A stretch of DNA of 37,688 bases from Parachlamydiaceae bacterium (GTDB lineage: Bacteria > Chlamydiota > Chlamydiia > Chlamydiales > Parachlamydiaceae): contig JANWJE010000055.1 of assembly GCA_025451995.1 (NCBI GenBank), positions 1-37,688 of the forward strand. Direction: 5' to 3'. The position numbers and the translations under genes were made by a program. Each line of letters begins with the position of its first letter. Position 1 is the stretch's first letter. Below the pieces are notes generated by a model. That model was not told the origin of the DNA. It did not search any database and saw only the letters and a list, made by a program, of their open reading frames with translations. Below, in pieces: positions 25,148 through 33,234 of the stretch.

Positions 25148-25536
25148 TTTCTTTCTCTCCAAACTTTGCGCATAAAAGCGATATGTTCGCTTATTTTTTT
25201 ATTATTCCCTGAAAGTTGCAGGGCTCTCTCCAAGCTTTTAAGTCCCTTATCGATTTGGTTTAAAGCAAAAAAACAATCGGCAGCTTGAATATAAAGCAAT
25301 GGACTTTGTTTGAGTCCTAATTCTTCTGAAATGCTATAGCAATCTAGTGCTTCATCGTAATCTTTTAACATCTGACTACAAGCTCCAAGGCCCATCCAGT
25401 ATTTAGTTTCTTTAGGCGAATGCTTTAAAAGATTTCGGAAGAAAATGGTCGCGTCAAAGTAATTCTTCTTTTGATAGAGAGAATAGGCGATTCCATAGAG
25501 TTCTTCTTCGTCTTCCATCACAATCGTTTTTTTCAT
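25144..25536 (-). CDS. SycD/LcrH-type TPR chaperone of T3S translocators
   Basis: 130 residues from the ATG at 25536. Three TPR motifs follow in order: ELYGIAYSLYQKKNYFDATI, YWMGLGACSQMLKDYDEALD and PLLYIQAADCFFALNQIDKG, with a last helix containing SLERALQLSG. This is the pattern of class II T3S chaperones (SycD, LcrH, IpgC; Scc2/Scc3 in Chlamydia), which hold the two hydrophobic translocators in the cytosol before secretion. The frame is open upstream to an ATG at 25599, which would overlap the preceding gene by 59 bases; the start at 25536 lies four bases after that gene's stop and suggests coupling. The stop overlaps the next gene's start. Confidence 0.82.
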   Translation of the reverse strand: MKKTIVMEDEEELYGIAYSLYQKKNYFDATIFFRNLLKHSPKETKYWMGLGACSQMLKDYDEALDCYSISEELGLKQSPLLYIQAADCFFALNQIDKGLKSLERALQLSGNNKKISEHIAFMRKVWRERK

Positions 25537-25540
25537 GATT

Positions 25541-26071
25541 CTACTTGCGAATTCCTTCAAGCATGGGTCTTTTTGCTTGGTCTTCTTTTTTGTGCACATC
25601 TTTTAAAATAAGCATTAACCGATCGAGCTCTTTGACGAGGATTTCAATTTTTTGAGTATGATGTCTGTTTTCCTTATCCCAGCTGTCAGTTGATAAATGC
25701 AGGTTTTCGATGAGACGATCTCTCTCTAAACCATTAAATGAGGTTTGACCCTCCTTTAATTTAACCCCTAAATCTCGTGCAATTTGCAATTTTTCCAAGG
25801 TGGCCTCATTTCCGGTAAGATCGAGTTGGTTCTTTTCGTCGGTGAGGTTATTGATTTCAGCGATGAGGTCATTCACATGCCTCATTTTATCTTGTCTTTG
25901 GAGAACTTCAGCTGCGAAGGCATCTGCTTTGGTTTTTAATTTTTCGGCGTGATTAATATAGAATTTTTTTACCTGATCAGTAATTGATTTTTTTTCTTTC
26001 TTTAAAGGGGATAATATTTCTATATCATTTTGAGAAATTAAACTAACTGAACTTTCTTGATTAGGAGTCAT
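25541..26071 (-). CDS. Coiled-coil protein, first gene of T3S translocator operon
   Basis: 176 residues, hydrophilic and almost entirely helical, with no signal peptide or membrane segment. Heptad-like stretches occur at about 30-85 and 130-165 (HTQKIEILVKELDRLMLILK). A long central helix, a break (DLTGNEATLEK) and a C-terminal amphipathic helix resemble secreted filament or tip proteins of T3S systems (EspA/SseB type), and the position before a translocator chaperone fits. In C. trachomatis the neighbouring operon (CT576-CT579) also has a small unknown gene. Function is unproven. GAGAGG precedes the ATG, and a near-consensus promoter lies directly upstream. Confidence 0.55.
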   Translation of the reverse strand: MTPNQESSVSLISQNDIEILSPLKKEKKSITDQVKKFYINHAEKLKTKADAFAAEVLQRQDKMRHVNDLIAEINNLTDEKNQLDLTGNEATLEKLQIARDLGVKLKEGQTSFNGLERDRLIENLHLSTDSWDKENRHHTQKIEILVKELDRLMLILKDVHKKEDQAKRPMLEGIRK

Positions 26072-26100
26072 AATAAAACCTCTCAGTTTGTTTTGACCAA

Positions 26101-26129
26101 ATTATAACAAAGGCTTCTGATTATGTAAA
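26101..26129 (-). promoter_or_regulatory. Near-consensus promoter of the T3S translocator operon
   Basis: On the minus strand TTTACA (26129-26124), 17 bases, TATAAT (26106-26101): 5/6 and 6/6 matches to the major sigma factor consensus. Transcription would begin near 26094, about 23 bases before the first gene. Confidence 0.7.
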
Positions 26130-26230
26130 TCGATTTAGTGCTGAGAAAATATTCTGATGCGATTTTTTGTGCAATTTTTTTGCTTTTATTGATTTACTTA
26201 GGTATTCTACGAGCTTTTAGGTTTAAGCGA

Positions 26231-27223
26231 ATGTCAAAAAGTTTTATTGAATCTTCTCTTGTTCAGCAAGACTTGCAATTTGAAATTCCTCTACGTCCCC
26301 AATCATTAGACGATTTTGTCGGGCAAAATTTAATTCGAGAAAGATTGGAGGTGCTCATTGGAGCTGCAAAACTGAGAGGGGAAACGCTTTGCCATTGTTT
26401 GTTTAGCGGGCCTCCGGGGCTTGGAAAAACAACACTGGCGAATATTCTTGCGAAAGCTATGGGAACCAATTTAGTCCTAACTTCCGGCCCTATCATCGAA
26501 AAGGCAGGGGATTTAGCAGGGGTGCTGACTTCTTTAAAAACAGGCGATATCTTATTTATCGATGAAATCCATCGATTAAATAGAAATATTGAAGAATATC
26601 TTTATCAGGCTATGGAAGATTTCGCTTTAGATTTAATGATTGATAGTGGCCCCAATGCGAGGAGTATTCAAGTAAAATTAAATCCCTTTACATTAGCAGG
26701 GGCTACAACACGTCTAGGATTGATCTCAGAACCTTTAAGAACTCGGTTTGGTTTTACTTGCAGGTTGGAATATTACGACGACCTCACTTTAGAAAAAATA
26801 TTAATGAGAACTGCAAGGCTTTTAAACATTCAATTAGATAGAAAATCAGCAAATAATATCGCAAAAAGATCAAGGGGAACTCCAAGAGTTGCCAACCATC
26901 TATTGCGGTGGGTGCGCGATTATGCTCAAATGAGAAATAATAATAAAATCGACCCCCAAGCTGTCGATCGAGCATTAGAAATGCTCTCTATCGATGAGAA
27001 GGGACTTGACGAAATGGATATAAAAATGTTGAAGATAATGATCGACCATTATCAAGGCGGGCCGGTTGGCTTGAATGCAATAGCAGCATCAATTGGTGAA
27101 GAACCTTCGACAATCGAAGAAGTTTATGAACCTTTTTTAATTTTACAAGGCTTCTTAAAAAGAACTCCTAGGGGGAGAGAAGTCACACAATTAGCTTATC
27201 AACACTTAGAGAAATTTATTTAG
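26231..27223 (+). CDS. ruvB: Holliday junction branch-migration helicase RuvB
   Basis: 330 residues from the ATG at 26231 (MSKSFIESSL). A GTG at 26138 would add a hydrophobic segment never seen in RuvB and would begin close to the T3S promoter, so it was not chosen. Walker A is GPPGLGKTTLA, Walker B DEIHRL, sensor 1 GATTR, and the arginine-rich sensor 2 region is RSRGTPRVANHLLRWVRD. The C-terminal winged helix ends TPRGREVTQLAYQHL. RuvB is the hexameric motor that drives branch migration with RuvA. It lies at the left end of the block shared with C. trachomatis CT040-CT045, and the SpoIID-like gene follows after 12 bp. Confidence 0.97.
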   Translation: MSKSFIESSLVQQDLQFEIPLRPQSLDDFVGQNLIRERLEVLIGAAKLRGETLCHCLFSGPPGLGKTTLANILAKAMGTNLVLTSGPIIEKAGDLAGVLTSLKTGDILFIDEIHRLNRNIEEYLYQAMEDFALDLMIDSGPNARSIQVKLNPFTLAGATTRLGLISEPLRTRFGFTCRLEYYDDLTLEKILMRTARLLNIQLDRKSANNIAKRSRGTPRVANHLLRWVRDYAQMRNNNKIDPQAVDRALEMLSIDEKGLDEMDIKMLKIMIDHYQGGPVGLNAIAASIGEEPSTIEEVYEPFLILQGFLKRTPRGREVTQLAYQHLEKFI

Positions 27224-27235
27224 GAGAAAGAAAAG

Positions 27236-28090
27236 ATGGCTTATAGGATCTTTCTATTATTTCTGTCACTTGCAACATTCAGCTTGCCATTGCAAGCAGC
27301 AATCACAGATCAATTGTCAAATGCCCTTAAAGGGAACCGAGCAGAAACTCCAACGATCAAAGTATTAGTTACTCATGATGTTAAGGGGGTTGATTTACAA
27401 GTTTACGGACGTTATAGTCTCTTTGACCCGCATTCAAAAACCCATTTGAGTTCACGTTTTGCCGGAAAAAGCAGACATATTGAAGCGAGAGGCGAAGGTT
27501 TAAAATGGGGTGAGTCTTTTCCCGGTGTTTACCAGCTTCTCATCAAGCCGGATACAAAAGATACAATCGTCAATATCAATAATAAAGATTATGAAGGTTT
27601 TATCTATATTTATGATATTGGTGGAACAATCGGCATTGTAGATCAAATACCAATAGAGAAATATGTTAGCGCAGTTCTCGCAGCAACTCAAACTCAAAAT
27701 TTGGAAAAAGAAACCATAGCTGCGCTAGCAATTGTTGCGCGCACGAATGCTATTTACCAATCTAAACATCCAAAAACAGATTTTTGGGCAGTGGATGGAC
27801 AAAAAATAGGATTTCAAGGAATCGTTTCACTTGATCCGCAGATTCAACAAGCGATCAAAGAAACGCATCATATGATTATGAGCAAAACAGGGGTTTATGA
27901 AAAAGTAGCGACACCTTTTGCAGCGCAATTTGGCGAATTGCCAACAGGATTAACACAAAAAGAAATGGCTCCTTCTAAAATCACCCTCCAAGAGGCAAAT
28001 GATCTTGCCAAAAAAGGGGAACATGCCGCTCAAATCTTATCAAAGGCTTTTCCCGATTCAACAATCATGTTGATGGGAGAATCTAAGTAA
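27236..28090 (+). CDS. SpoIID-domain secreted protein (CT041-like)
   Basis: 284 residues. Signal peptide MAYRIFLLFLSLATFSLPLQA. The core resembles the SpoIID/LytB domain: DVKGVDLQVYGRYSLFD, a central IYIYDIGGTIGIVDQIPIEKYVSAVLAA and ALAIVARTNAIYQ, the last two being the usual most conserved parts. SpoIID proteins are murein lytic transglycosylases in Gram-positives; chlamydial relatives have been tied to peptidoglycan remodelling. The active-site glutamate expected in the 'GVV/xxE' segment is seen as PIEKY. AGGAG lies eight bases upstream. It directly follows ruvB, as in Chlamydia, so the two are probably one operon. Confidence 0.78.
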   Translation: MAYRIFLLFLSLATFSLPLQAAITDQLSNALKGNRAETPTIKVLVTHDVKGVDLQVYGRYSLFDPHSKTHLSSRFAGKSRHIEARGEGLKWGESFPGVYQLLIKPDTKDTIVNINNKDYEGFIYIYDIGGTIGIVDQIPIEKYVSAVLAATQTQNLEKETIAALAIVARTNAIYQSKHPKTDFWAVDGQKIGFQGIVSLDPQIQQAIKETHHMIMSKTGVYEKVATPFAAQFGELPTGLTQKEMAPSKITLQEANDLAKKGEHAAQILSKAFPDSTIMLMGESK

Positions 28091-28106
28091 CTTAAAAAAG
28101 AGAAGA

Positions 28107-28134
28107 GACGATAGAGATTTAAGTCTCTATCGTC
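28107..28134 (+). terminator. Rho-independent terminator of ruvB operon
   Basis: Perfect 11 bp stem GACGATAGAGA / TCTCTATCGTC with a six-base loop, 16 bp after the SpoIID-like stop, followed by CCTTCTTTGTTCTTTTTG. A related TCCCTATCGTCCC occurs at 18301. Confidence 0.7.
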
Positions 28135-28206
28135 CCTTCTTTGTTCTTTTTGAAGCGTTGATTTCGTCAGGATGTTCATTTATCTGATGAATCTCCAGTT
28201 TCCTTC

Positions 28207-28770
28207 CTATTTTTCTTCTTTAGGCCATTTGTCTAATAATATTTTTGCAATCTCTCCTTTATGTTCATGATGGGCTATAAAAAGATCACCAGGATCTTTA
28301 AGTTCCTCTCGATAGTCTTTTTTTATGGAAGTTTTGGAATGTTCAATATTGATAAAACCACAAAGATATGGCCATGCTTTCATTCTTTCTGTCCAAAGTT
28401 GAGATAATTTCTTAGCTTCTTGATGAGATAAGGTTCCATCTTTTTTGGCATATCTTCTTTCTAGCTTATCTACAAATTTCTCAATGCATGAACCGCACGT
28501 ATTTTTAACTTGAATATAGGGGGTTAAAAGAGTTGGTGATCCTTGAAATGGTAACCATGTTTCTGCTTGGGAGGCAATATCTGAGATTGCTTTTGCGATA
28601 TTTTCTACTTTGCAATCTTCAAAGTTACTAAAAAAAAATCTCCAAATACGAGATAAGTAGCCCACTTCTTTAAGTGTTCCATCAGGTTGCACGGAGACTA
28701 ATATGTCGTCTTTAGATAATCTATAAATTAATTTAATTTGTTCATTAAATTGAGTTTGGTTGGTTATCAT
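28207..28770 (-). CDS. Hypothetical cytosolic protein
   Basis: 187 residues, no signal peptide, mostly helical and lysine-rich. Five cysteines are present: one near residue 53 (EDCKVEN), three around 92-95 in TCGSCIEKF, where CGSC forms a CxxC pair, and one near 137. No family recognised. AAAGG six bases before ATG supports translation. It lies in the stretch inserted between the SpoIID-like gene and glgX relative to C. trachomatis, converges with the ruvB unit, and could be a secreted effector; there is no direct evidence for that. Confidence 0.6.
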   Translation of the reverse strand: MITNQTQFNEQIKLIYRLSKDDILVSVQPDGTLKEVGYLSRIWRFFFSNFEDCKVENIAKAISDIASQAETWLPFQGSPTLLTPYIQVKNTCGSCIEKFVDKLERRYAKKDGTLSHQEAKKLSQLWTERMKAWPYLCGFINIEHSKTSIKKDYREELKDPGDLFIAHHEHKGEIAKILLDKWPKEEK

Positions 28771-29095
28771 ATAAACCTTTCAAATATTTATTTGATTCCA
28801 AATTAAATATAAATAAATATGGTTAATTATAAATTAGCGTAGTGTTTAGATTGCTTGAAGAGGTTAAATCGACGCAATCTTTTGGATGTGAATTCGATGA
28901 TCCCGATTGCGCCGCAATCAGGGTCTGGGATTTTATAAGGCTTGAATTGAGTTCTGAAGGCCAGCTAAATACAATTAATTTTGAGAAATCATAGTTTTTG
29001 ATTATTAATAAAATATTAATCTGAAATAAGTTTTTGATTAAAACGAAAAAAAATGTCATCGCACCTCCTTAGCCAAGAAGGTGCGGTTATTGTTA
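28771..29095. other. 325-base gap with two hairpins
   Basis: It holds GATCCCGATTGC/GCAATCAGGGTC (28899-28925) and the hairpin at 29060. The half-stem GCAATCAGGGTC also occurs inside the element at 33710 (34044-34055). TAAATCGACGCAATCTTTTG (from 28865) resembles 37625-37644. A 78-codon minus-strand frame here is judged non-coding. Confidence 0.5.
29060..29085 (-). terminator. Terminator of the 84-residue membrane protein gene
   Basis: CGCACCTCCTT (29060-29070) pairs with AAGAAGGTGCG (29075-29085) with one mismatch. Read on the minus strand it is followed by ATGACATTTTTTTTCG, a terminator-like T run. It resembles the palindrome at 9013. Confidence 0.65.
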
Positions 29096-29350
29096 TCATT
29101 TGCGAAAAGGTGAGAAAATATAGGCAAATAAAAACATAATGCTTAAAAATTCCTTAAAGCCTCCAAATCCACTAGAATCGGCCGCTTTTACAGGTTTTTT
29201 GGGACTTGTTGCATACAGAAGGGTTAATAATCCTAATGCAAGGGTCGCTACACCCGCAATTTTGGCATAGCTCGACCCCAAGAATGATGAACCTTTTTCT
29301 CTAACTGCATTCATAGTATTGCTTGCAATAGGATTAAAATTTAGTTTCAT
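29096..29350 (-). CDS. Small two-segment membrane protein
   Basis: 84 residues. Hydrophobic segments lie at about 29-48 (AKIAGVATLALGLLTLLYAT) and 66-81 (KEFLSIMFLFAYIFS), joined by a basic and glycine-rich loop (SPKKPVKAADSSGFGG). No signal peptide. GGAGG lies five bases before the ATG, the promoter is almost perfect and a terminator follows directly, so it is a single-gene unit likely to be strongly expressed. No family recognised. A small Inc-like protein is one possibility, but the spacing between segments (about 18 residues) is not decisive. Confidence 0.7.
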   Translation of the reverse strand: MKLNFNPIASNTMNAVREKGSSFLGSSYAKIAGVATLALGLLTLLYATSPKKPVKAADSSGFGGFKEFLSIMFLFAYIFSPFRK

Positions 29351-29374
29351 AAAACCTCCATATTAATGTAAAAT

Positions 29375-29403
29375 AGTATAAATAATTTTAATTTAATTGT
29401 CAA
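29375..29403 (-). promoter_or_regulatory. Consensus promoter of the 84-residue protein gene
   Basis: On the minus strand TTGACA (29403-29398), 17 bases, TATACT (29380-29375): 6/6 and 5/6 matches, the best promoter in the window. The expected start near 29368 leaves an 18-base leader containing GGAGG. Confidence 0.75.
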
Positions 29404-29456
29404 TTTAATTTATAAGTATTAGATGTTTTATTAAAAAATGAATTACACATAATAAA

Positions 29457-29649
29457 ATTCAAAAATTTGGCAAATGCGCGATTTGAGTAAGATTTTTTAC
29501 ACCATAGAAAGATCAACGATGGTAATGATGTAGCGATGTAATGATAAGGGTTTTAAATATTTAAAACCTCTTTTCTTCAATCGTTATATCGTTCCATCCT
29601 TACCATCGTTAATTTTGGGAAGAATTTTCAATAAACAAAATTTTGAATC
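29457..29649. repeat. TTAACGATGG palindrome family, 193 bp copy
   Basis: ATTCAAAAATTTGGCA at the left pairs with CAAAATTTTGAATC at the right. ATCAACGATGGTAATGATG pairs with CATCCTTACCATCGTTAAT. The centre is GGGTTTTAAATATTTAAAACC. Same orientation as 20259, but without the nested hairpins. It fills most of the gap 29351-29711. Confidence 0.85.
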
Positions 29650-29711
29650 ACGAGCAGTATACGGTAGCTCAGGCCTGGAATGATGCGTGTTCATTTCAGG
29701 CTCGACCCTTT

Positions 29712-30104
29712 TTAACGGCTTGAGGAGTGGCTGTGATTAGAATGGATTTTGACATCTCTTTCAGATCCGGCAAATCCTGTGCCATTAATTGACCAGGGCC
29801 CCTCTAATTCATCATGGGATATTTTGTAGAGTTGGACCCCCACGATTGGGTTTCCCAGATTATCGACCCCGACAAAATCAAAGGCTAAACAATCGCCCTT
29901 CTTCACCCCCGTTCCGACGCTCGAGCCATCGCTAAGAGCCCAGTGAGAGGTATAAATTTCTCCGGCTTTTTCGATTTCTAGTGTTCCTGAATAAGTCGAT
30001 CCATCGGGGTTTTTTCCATGCACATTATATGTTCCTGATATCCCGCCCATGACTAGGGCACAGGGCAAAAGAAAAGAGCAAGCAAGAAAAGAAAAAATTC
30101 TCAT
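29712..30104 (-). CDS. Small secreted protein, beta-rich
   Basis: 130 residues. Signal peptide at about 1-19 (MRIFSFLACSFLLPCALVMG). The mature part has regular beta-prone segments with spaced aromatic and glycine residues: ISGTYNVHGKNPDGSTYSG, LEIEKAGEIYTSHWAL, SVGTGVKKGDCLAFDF and DELEGPWSINGTG. This resembles small lipocalin-like or immunoglobulin-like exported domains, but I cannot name a family. The tail HSNHSHSSSR is His/Ser-rich. AAGGAG six bases before the ATG. It lies 14 bp downstream of glgX in the same direction and is probably on the same transcript. Confidence 0.7.
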   Translation of the reverse strand: MRIFSFLACSFLLPCALVMGGISGTYNVHGKNPDGSTYSGTLEIEKAGEIYTSHWALSDGSSVGTGVKKGDCLAFDFVGVDNLGNPIVGVQLYKISHDELEGPWSINGTGFAGSERDVKIHSNHSHSSSR

Positions 30105-30118
30105 AAGTGTCTCCTTGT

Positions 30119-32113
30119 TTAAATAGCTTTTAACATGATCGCGCTATACGAATGCATCCTTATGGTATCCCCAATGACAAATTTTCGCTGGTTTTCCTCA
30201 TAAAAATCGTCCGGTGGGTTGTTAAATGTATTGACGATCCAAATCCAATGTTTGCCTTCCGGGGGTGGCGGGATTTTTACAGTTTGTGAGTTATTTAATG
30301 CATTAAATGCGATATAAAGAATAGACAATTTATCTTCAATAAGAGTAAAGGCAACAAAATGATTATCATTCCCCCAATCAGGATTGAACGGTGTCAGCCC
30401 ATGCCAAGCGATTTCTTTATCGGTCAAGAAGTGATCTTTCCATAGACGTGTGTTATTTTTTCTAAAATCAATCAATGACGAAAAATAGCGATGGAAACCC
30501 GGCCGCACTTCTAAACGGTCCCATAGAAACCAATTTAATTGATTATCTTGACACCATGTATTGTTATTGCCATGCCGAGTATGGGCGTATTCATCTCCCA
30601 TTAATAGCATGGGAATCCCTTGTGAAACCATAAGGGCGAGATGAAAATTTCTAATTTGTCTTTCGCGAAGCAAAATGATTTTTTTATTGCTGGAATGTCC
30701 CTCGATACCGCAATTCCAACTGTCATTATGATCAAACCCATCTCTATTGTTCTCGCCATTGATTTCATTATGTTTATCGTTATAACAGACAAGATCAGCT
30801 AAACTAAATCCATCATGTGCAGTAACAAAATTGATACTGCAAGTCGGAGTTCCTCTCCAACCGTACACATCCTGCGAGCCGCAGAGAGCTGTAGCAAAGG
30901 GTGATTTGAAACCCGGAGTTCCCTTAATAAATTTTCTGATGTTATCTCGATATCTCCCATTCCATTCTGACCATCTGTCCCCAGGATAGAATCCTCCTAC
31001 TTGATACAAACCGGCTGCATCCCAAGCTTCAGCAATCATTTTTGTTTTTGATAGAATGGGATCTTGTGAAATGGCTTCAACTACCGAGGAGCGAGGATGA
31101 GGTGCACCATTTTGATCTCTGGTTAATATAGACGCTAAGTCTAAGCGAAACCCATCGACGTGCATTTCAGTGACCCAATAGCGCAAAGATTGTAAAATAT
31201 GCTCAAGAGACCAAGGATGATTGCAATTGAATGTATTGCCGCAACCCGAAAAGTTTAAAAAGTTGCCTTGGGGGTCAATCATATAGTACCCATTTAAATT
31301 CAATTCTTTGAAGGAATAATGAGGCCCTTGTTGGTTTCCTTCGGCTGTATGGTTATAAACAACATCTAAAATGACTTCGATCCCATTTTTATGTAGTTCT
31401 CGAACCATTGTTTTAAATTCTACGATTGATTGATTGCCTAATGAAGTGGAGGCATAGCGATTCATTGGGGAAAAAAAGTTTACAGTGGAATAACCAAAGT
31501 AATTATGGAGTTTTTGTTTAGTTTCCGGATTCAGTGTATGACATTCATTTTCATTAAATTCATGGATCGGCATTAATTCAACCGCATTGATTCCTAATTT
31601 TTTTAAATAGGGGATTTTTTCAACAACACCAAGGAATGTTCCCGGGTGATACGCTCCGCTTGACTCATCTCGAGTAAATCCTCTTACATGCATTTCATAG
31701 ATCACCAAGTCTTTCTTTGGAAGATCCAGACATTGATCTCCTTGCCAATCAAAAGGAGTGTCAAGGGATGATTTTCCATAGGGATGATAAGACTCTAAAC
31801 TTCCCCATTCAGAAGGAGTGTTAAGAGATTTTGCATAAGGATCAAGGGTTAAATCCTCAAGAGTTTTTCCATGTTGTGAGATGCGGTATGCGTAAACAAA
31901 GCAATTAGGTAGGTTTTGTAAAAAAATATGCCAAACATCACCTGTTGTATTCATTTCAATTTCTTGAAAAGGATTTGAATCTTTTTCATCAAATAGGCAA
32001 AGAGTCAACTTTTCAGCATTTTTAACAGCAATCGCAAAATTGCAACCTTCTTTTTGATGATTGACACCTAAAGGATAGGGTTTCCCTATTTGAGCACTTA
32101 GTTCTTTTTCCAT
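30119..32113 (-). CDS. glgX: Glycogen debranching enzyme GlgX (isoamylase type)
   Basis: 664 residues, as in chlamydial GlgX. An N-terminal CBM48 domain (about 1-120; GVNHQKEGCNFAIAVKNAE) is followed by the GH13 barrel: VIYEMHVRGFT, VILDVVYNHTAEG (region I), DGFRLDLAS with the nucleophile Asp (region II), AEAWDAAG with the acid Glu (region III) and VTAHDGFS with the catalytic HD (region IV). All catalytic residues are present. It hydrolyses alpha-1,6 branches of glycogen. The gene lies between the SpoIID-like and Slc1-like genes, as CT042 does in C. trachomatis, but points away from Slc1. GGGAG lies just before the ATG. Confidence 0.97.
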   Translation of the reverse strand: MEKELSAQIGKPYPLGVNHQKEGCNFAIAVKNAEKLTLCLFDEKDSNPFQEIEMNTTGDVWHIFLQNLPNCFVYAYRISQHGKTLEDLTLDPYAKSLNTPSEWGSLESYHPYGKSSLDTPFDWQGDQCLDLPKKDLVIYEMHVRGFTRDESSGAYHPGTFLGVVEKIPYLKKLGINAVELMPIHEFNENECHTLNPETKQKLHNYFGYSTVNFFSPMNRYASTSLGNQSIVEFKTMVRELHKNGIEVILDVVYNHTAEGNQQGPHYSFKELNLNGYYMIDPQGNFLNFSGCGNTFNCNHPWSLEHILQSLRYWVTEMHVDGFRLDLASILTRDQNGAPHPRSSVVEAISQDPILSKTKMIAEAWDAAGLYQVGGFYPGDRWSEWNGRYRDNIRKFIKGTPGFKSPFATALCGSQDVYGWRGTPTCSINFVTAHDGFSLADLVCYNDKHNEINGENNRDGFDHNDSWNCGIEGHSSNKKIILLRERQIRNFHLALMVSQGIPMLLMGDEYAHTRHGNNNTWCQDNQLNWFLWDRLEVRPGFHRYFSSLIDFRKNNTRLWKDHFLTDKEIAWHGLTPFNPDWGNDNHFVAFTLIEDKLSILYIAFNALNNSQTVKIPPPPEGKHWIWIVNTFNNPPDDFYEENQRKFVIGDTIRMHSYSAIMLKAI

Positions 32114-32527
32114 ATTCTCCCTTATCTATAGACAAACCTACAAATTGAGTAGGTAAATCAATCTCTAATTCATTATTGATCAAAAGATTAGATGCCGCGA
32201 GCCCCCCAATTTTGCAATTACCTCATAATCGCCTTTTTGGTCACCTCAGCCAAGTTATAAACATTAATCTCGCAATAGTCAATTGCTGAAATTTATAGGA
32301 AAAGTGTATAATTGTGAAAAGGAAAAATAGATTAGAAATTTGTTCGAAAAATAGTTTACTTTTAAGGAGTTTTCGAGCATCTTTAACACAATTTACTAAG
32401 AACCGATCTTTCTTCTAAATACACCTCTTTTCTGGGAGTAGATAGTTTTTAGAGAAAGTAAAAGTTGAAAAAAATTGATAGATAAACTATTTAATGACAG
32501 TTTATATATCTCTAGGAGGTTATCCAT
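32114..32527. other. 414-base divergent promoter region between glgX and the T3S chaperone
   Basis: AT-rich, no long palindrome and no coding frame. It must hold the promoters of both divergent genes. The best plus-strand candidate is described separately (32283). TTGAAA (32465) with TATTTA 17 bases later is a second, weaker candidate closer to the chaperone gene. No clear glgX promoter is seen. Confidence 0.5.
32283..32312 (+). promoter_or_regulatory. Candidate promoter upstream of the Slc1-like gene
   Basis: TTGCTG (32283-32288), 18 bases, then a perfect TATAAT (32307-32312). The implied leader of about 210 bases is long for such a gene. Confidence 0.4.
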
Positions 32528-33034
32528 ATGTCATTTGAAAATGCAAAAGAAAACCTAAAAGAATTTGGCAAAGAGCTAGGTCTTGAAGGTTTAGAGTTCG
32601 ATGAAAATAATACGTGTATTTTAGGAATAGATGATGAATTTTCACTTCACCTTACTTATGAGCCTAATTCAAAGAGACTCTATTTGTATTCTCCGCTTTT
32701 AGATGGCTTGCCAAGAGATGATAAGACAAGACTTCGCTTGTATGAGCGTCTCTTAGAAGGATCCATGCTTGGTGGACAAATGGCAGGCGGGGGTGCTGGA
32801 GTTGCTGTTAAAGAAGAATTGATTTTGATGCACTGTACATTAGATATGGAACATGCTGTCTCTTCTGCTTTAAGAGCTTTTGCCCCATTATATGTTGAAA
32901 CTGTGGAAAAATGGCGTAAAATTTGCACCGAAATCTCCGAAGGGCGCGATGAGGCAAGCACAACTGCTAAGCCATCTCCGCAAATCATGCAAGGTGGCGG
33001 AGGCAAGCAAGGCCAAGGTTTTATTAAAATTTAG
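32528..33034 (+). CDS. CesT-family T3S chaperone (Slc1/CT043-like)
   Basis: 168 residues, similar in length to chlamydial Slc1. The CesT fold is seen in the N-terminal helix (ENAKENLKEFGKELGLEGLE), the acidic beta strands (NNTCILGIDDEFSLHLTYEP, RLYLYSPLLDGLP) and the helix RLRLYERLLEGSMLGGQMAGGG. The family dimerises and holds early effectors for T3S export. The C-terminal tail is Ser/Gly/Gln-rich and probably flexible. AGGAGG six bases before ATG gives a strong start. It sits next to ssb and pepA, as CT043 does next to CT044 and CT045 in C. trachomatis; that synteny is the main support for the Slc1 assignment. Confidence 0.85.
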   Translation: MSFENAKENLKEFGKELGLEGLEFDENNTCILGIDDEFSLHLTYEPNSKRLYLYSPLLDGLPRDDKTRLRLYERLLEGSMLGGQMAGGGAGVAVKEELILMHCTLDMEHAVSSALRAFAPLYVETVEKWRKICTEISEGRDEASTTAKPSPQIMQGGGGKQGQGFIKI

Positions 33035-33035
33035 T

Positions 33036-33150
33036 CTAAGGACAGAAAGGACAATAAGGACAAAAAGGGTAATGAGGACAATATTGTTTTGATTATGTCC
33101 TCAAAATCCTTAAAGTCTTTAATGTCCTCAATGCCCTTTTTATTCCTTCC
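33036..33150. repeat. GGACA-rich imperfect palindrome
   Basis: The left side repeats the words GGACA and AAGGACA (GACAGAAAGGACAATAAGG), the right side repeats TGTCCTCA and TCCTTAAAG. ATGAGGACA pairs with TGTCCTCA and AAAAAGGGTAATGAGG pairs with CCTCAATGCCCTTTTT. It could end the Slc1 transcript. It sits between the Slc1-like gene and ssb. Confidence 0.65.
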
Positions 33151-33234
33151 TTTTTCATTTTTTTCTTCTTATCTAAACAATAAATCTGCTAATCTAACAA
33201 ACATTTAAATTCATTTTTCCTAAAGAGGCATCTT

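Noticed and set aside
25148-25162. TTG start adding five residues to the CopB-like protein
   Set aside because: The ATG at 25147 overlaps the chaperone stop and has GGAG at good spacing.
26138-26230. GTG start giving RuvB a 31-residue hydrophobic extension
   Set aside because: RuvB is cytosolic and starts near MSKSF in relatives; the extension begins close to the divergent operon's promoter.
28823-29059. A 78-codon minus-strand open frame in the gap downstream of the 84-residue gene
   Set aside because: It starts in a poly-A/T stretch just past a terminator, runs through two hairpins and repeat-like DNA, and has no family resemblance.
33036-33150. CRISPR array
   Set aside because: The short GGACA words are not regularly spaced, there are no spacers of constant length and no cas genes.
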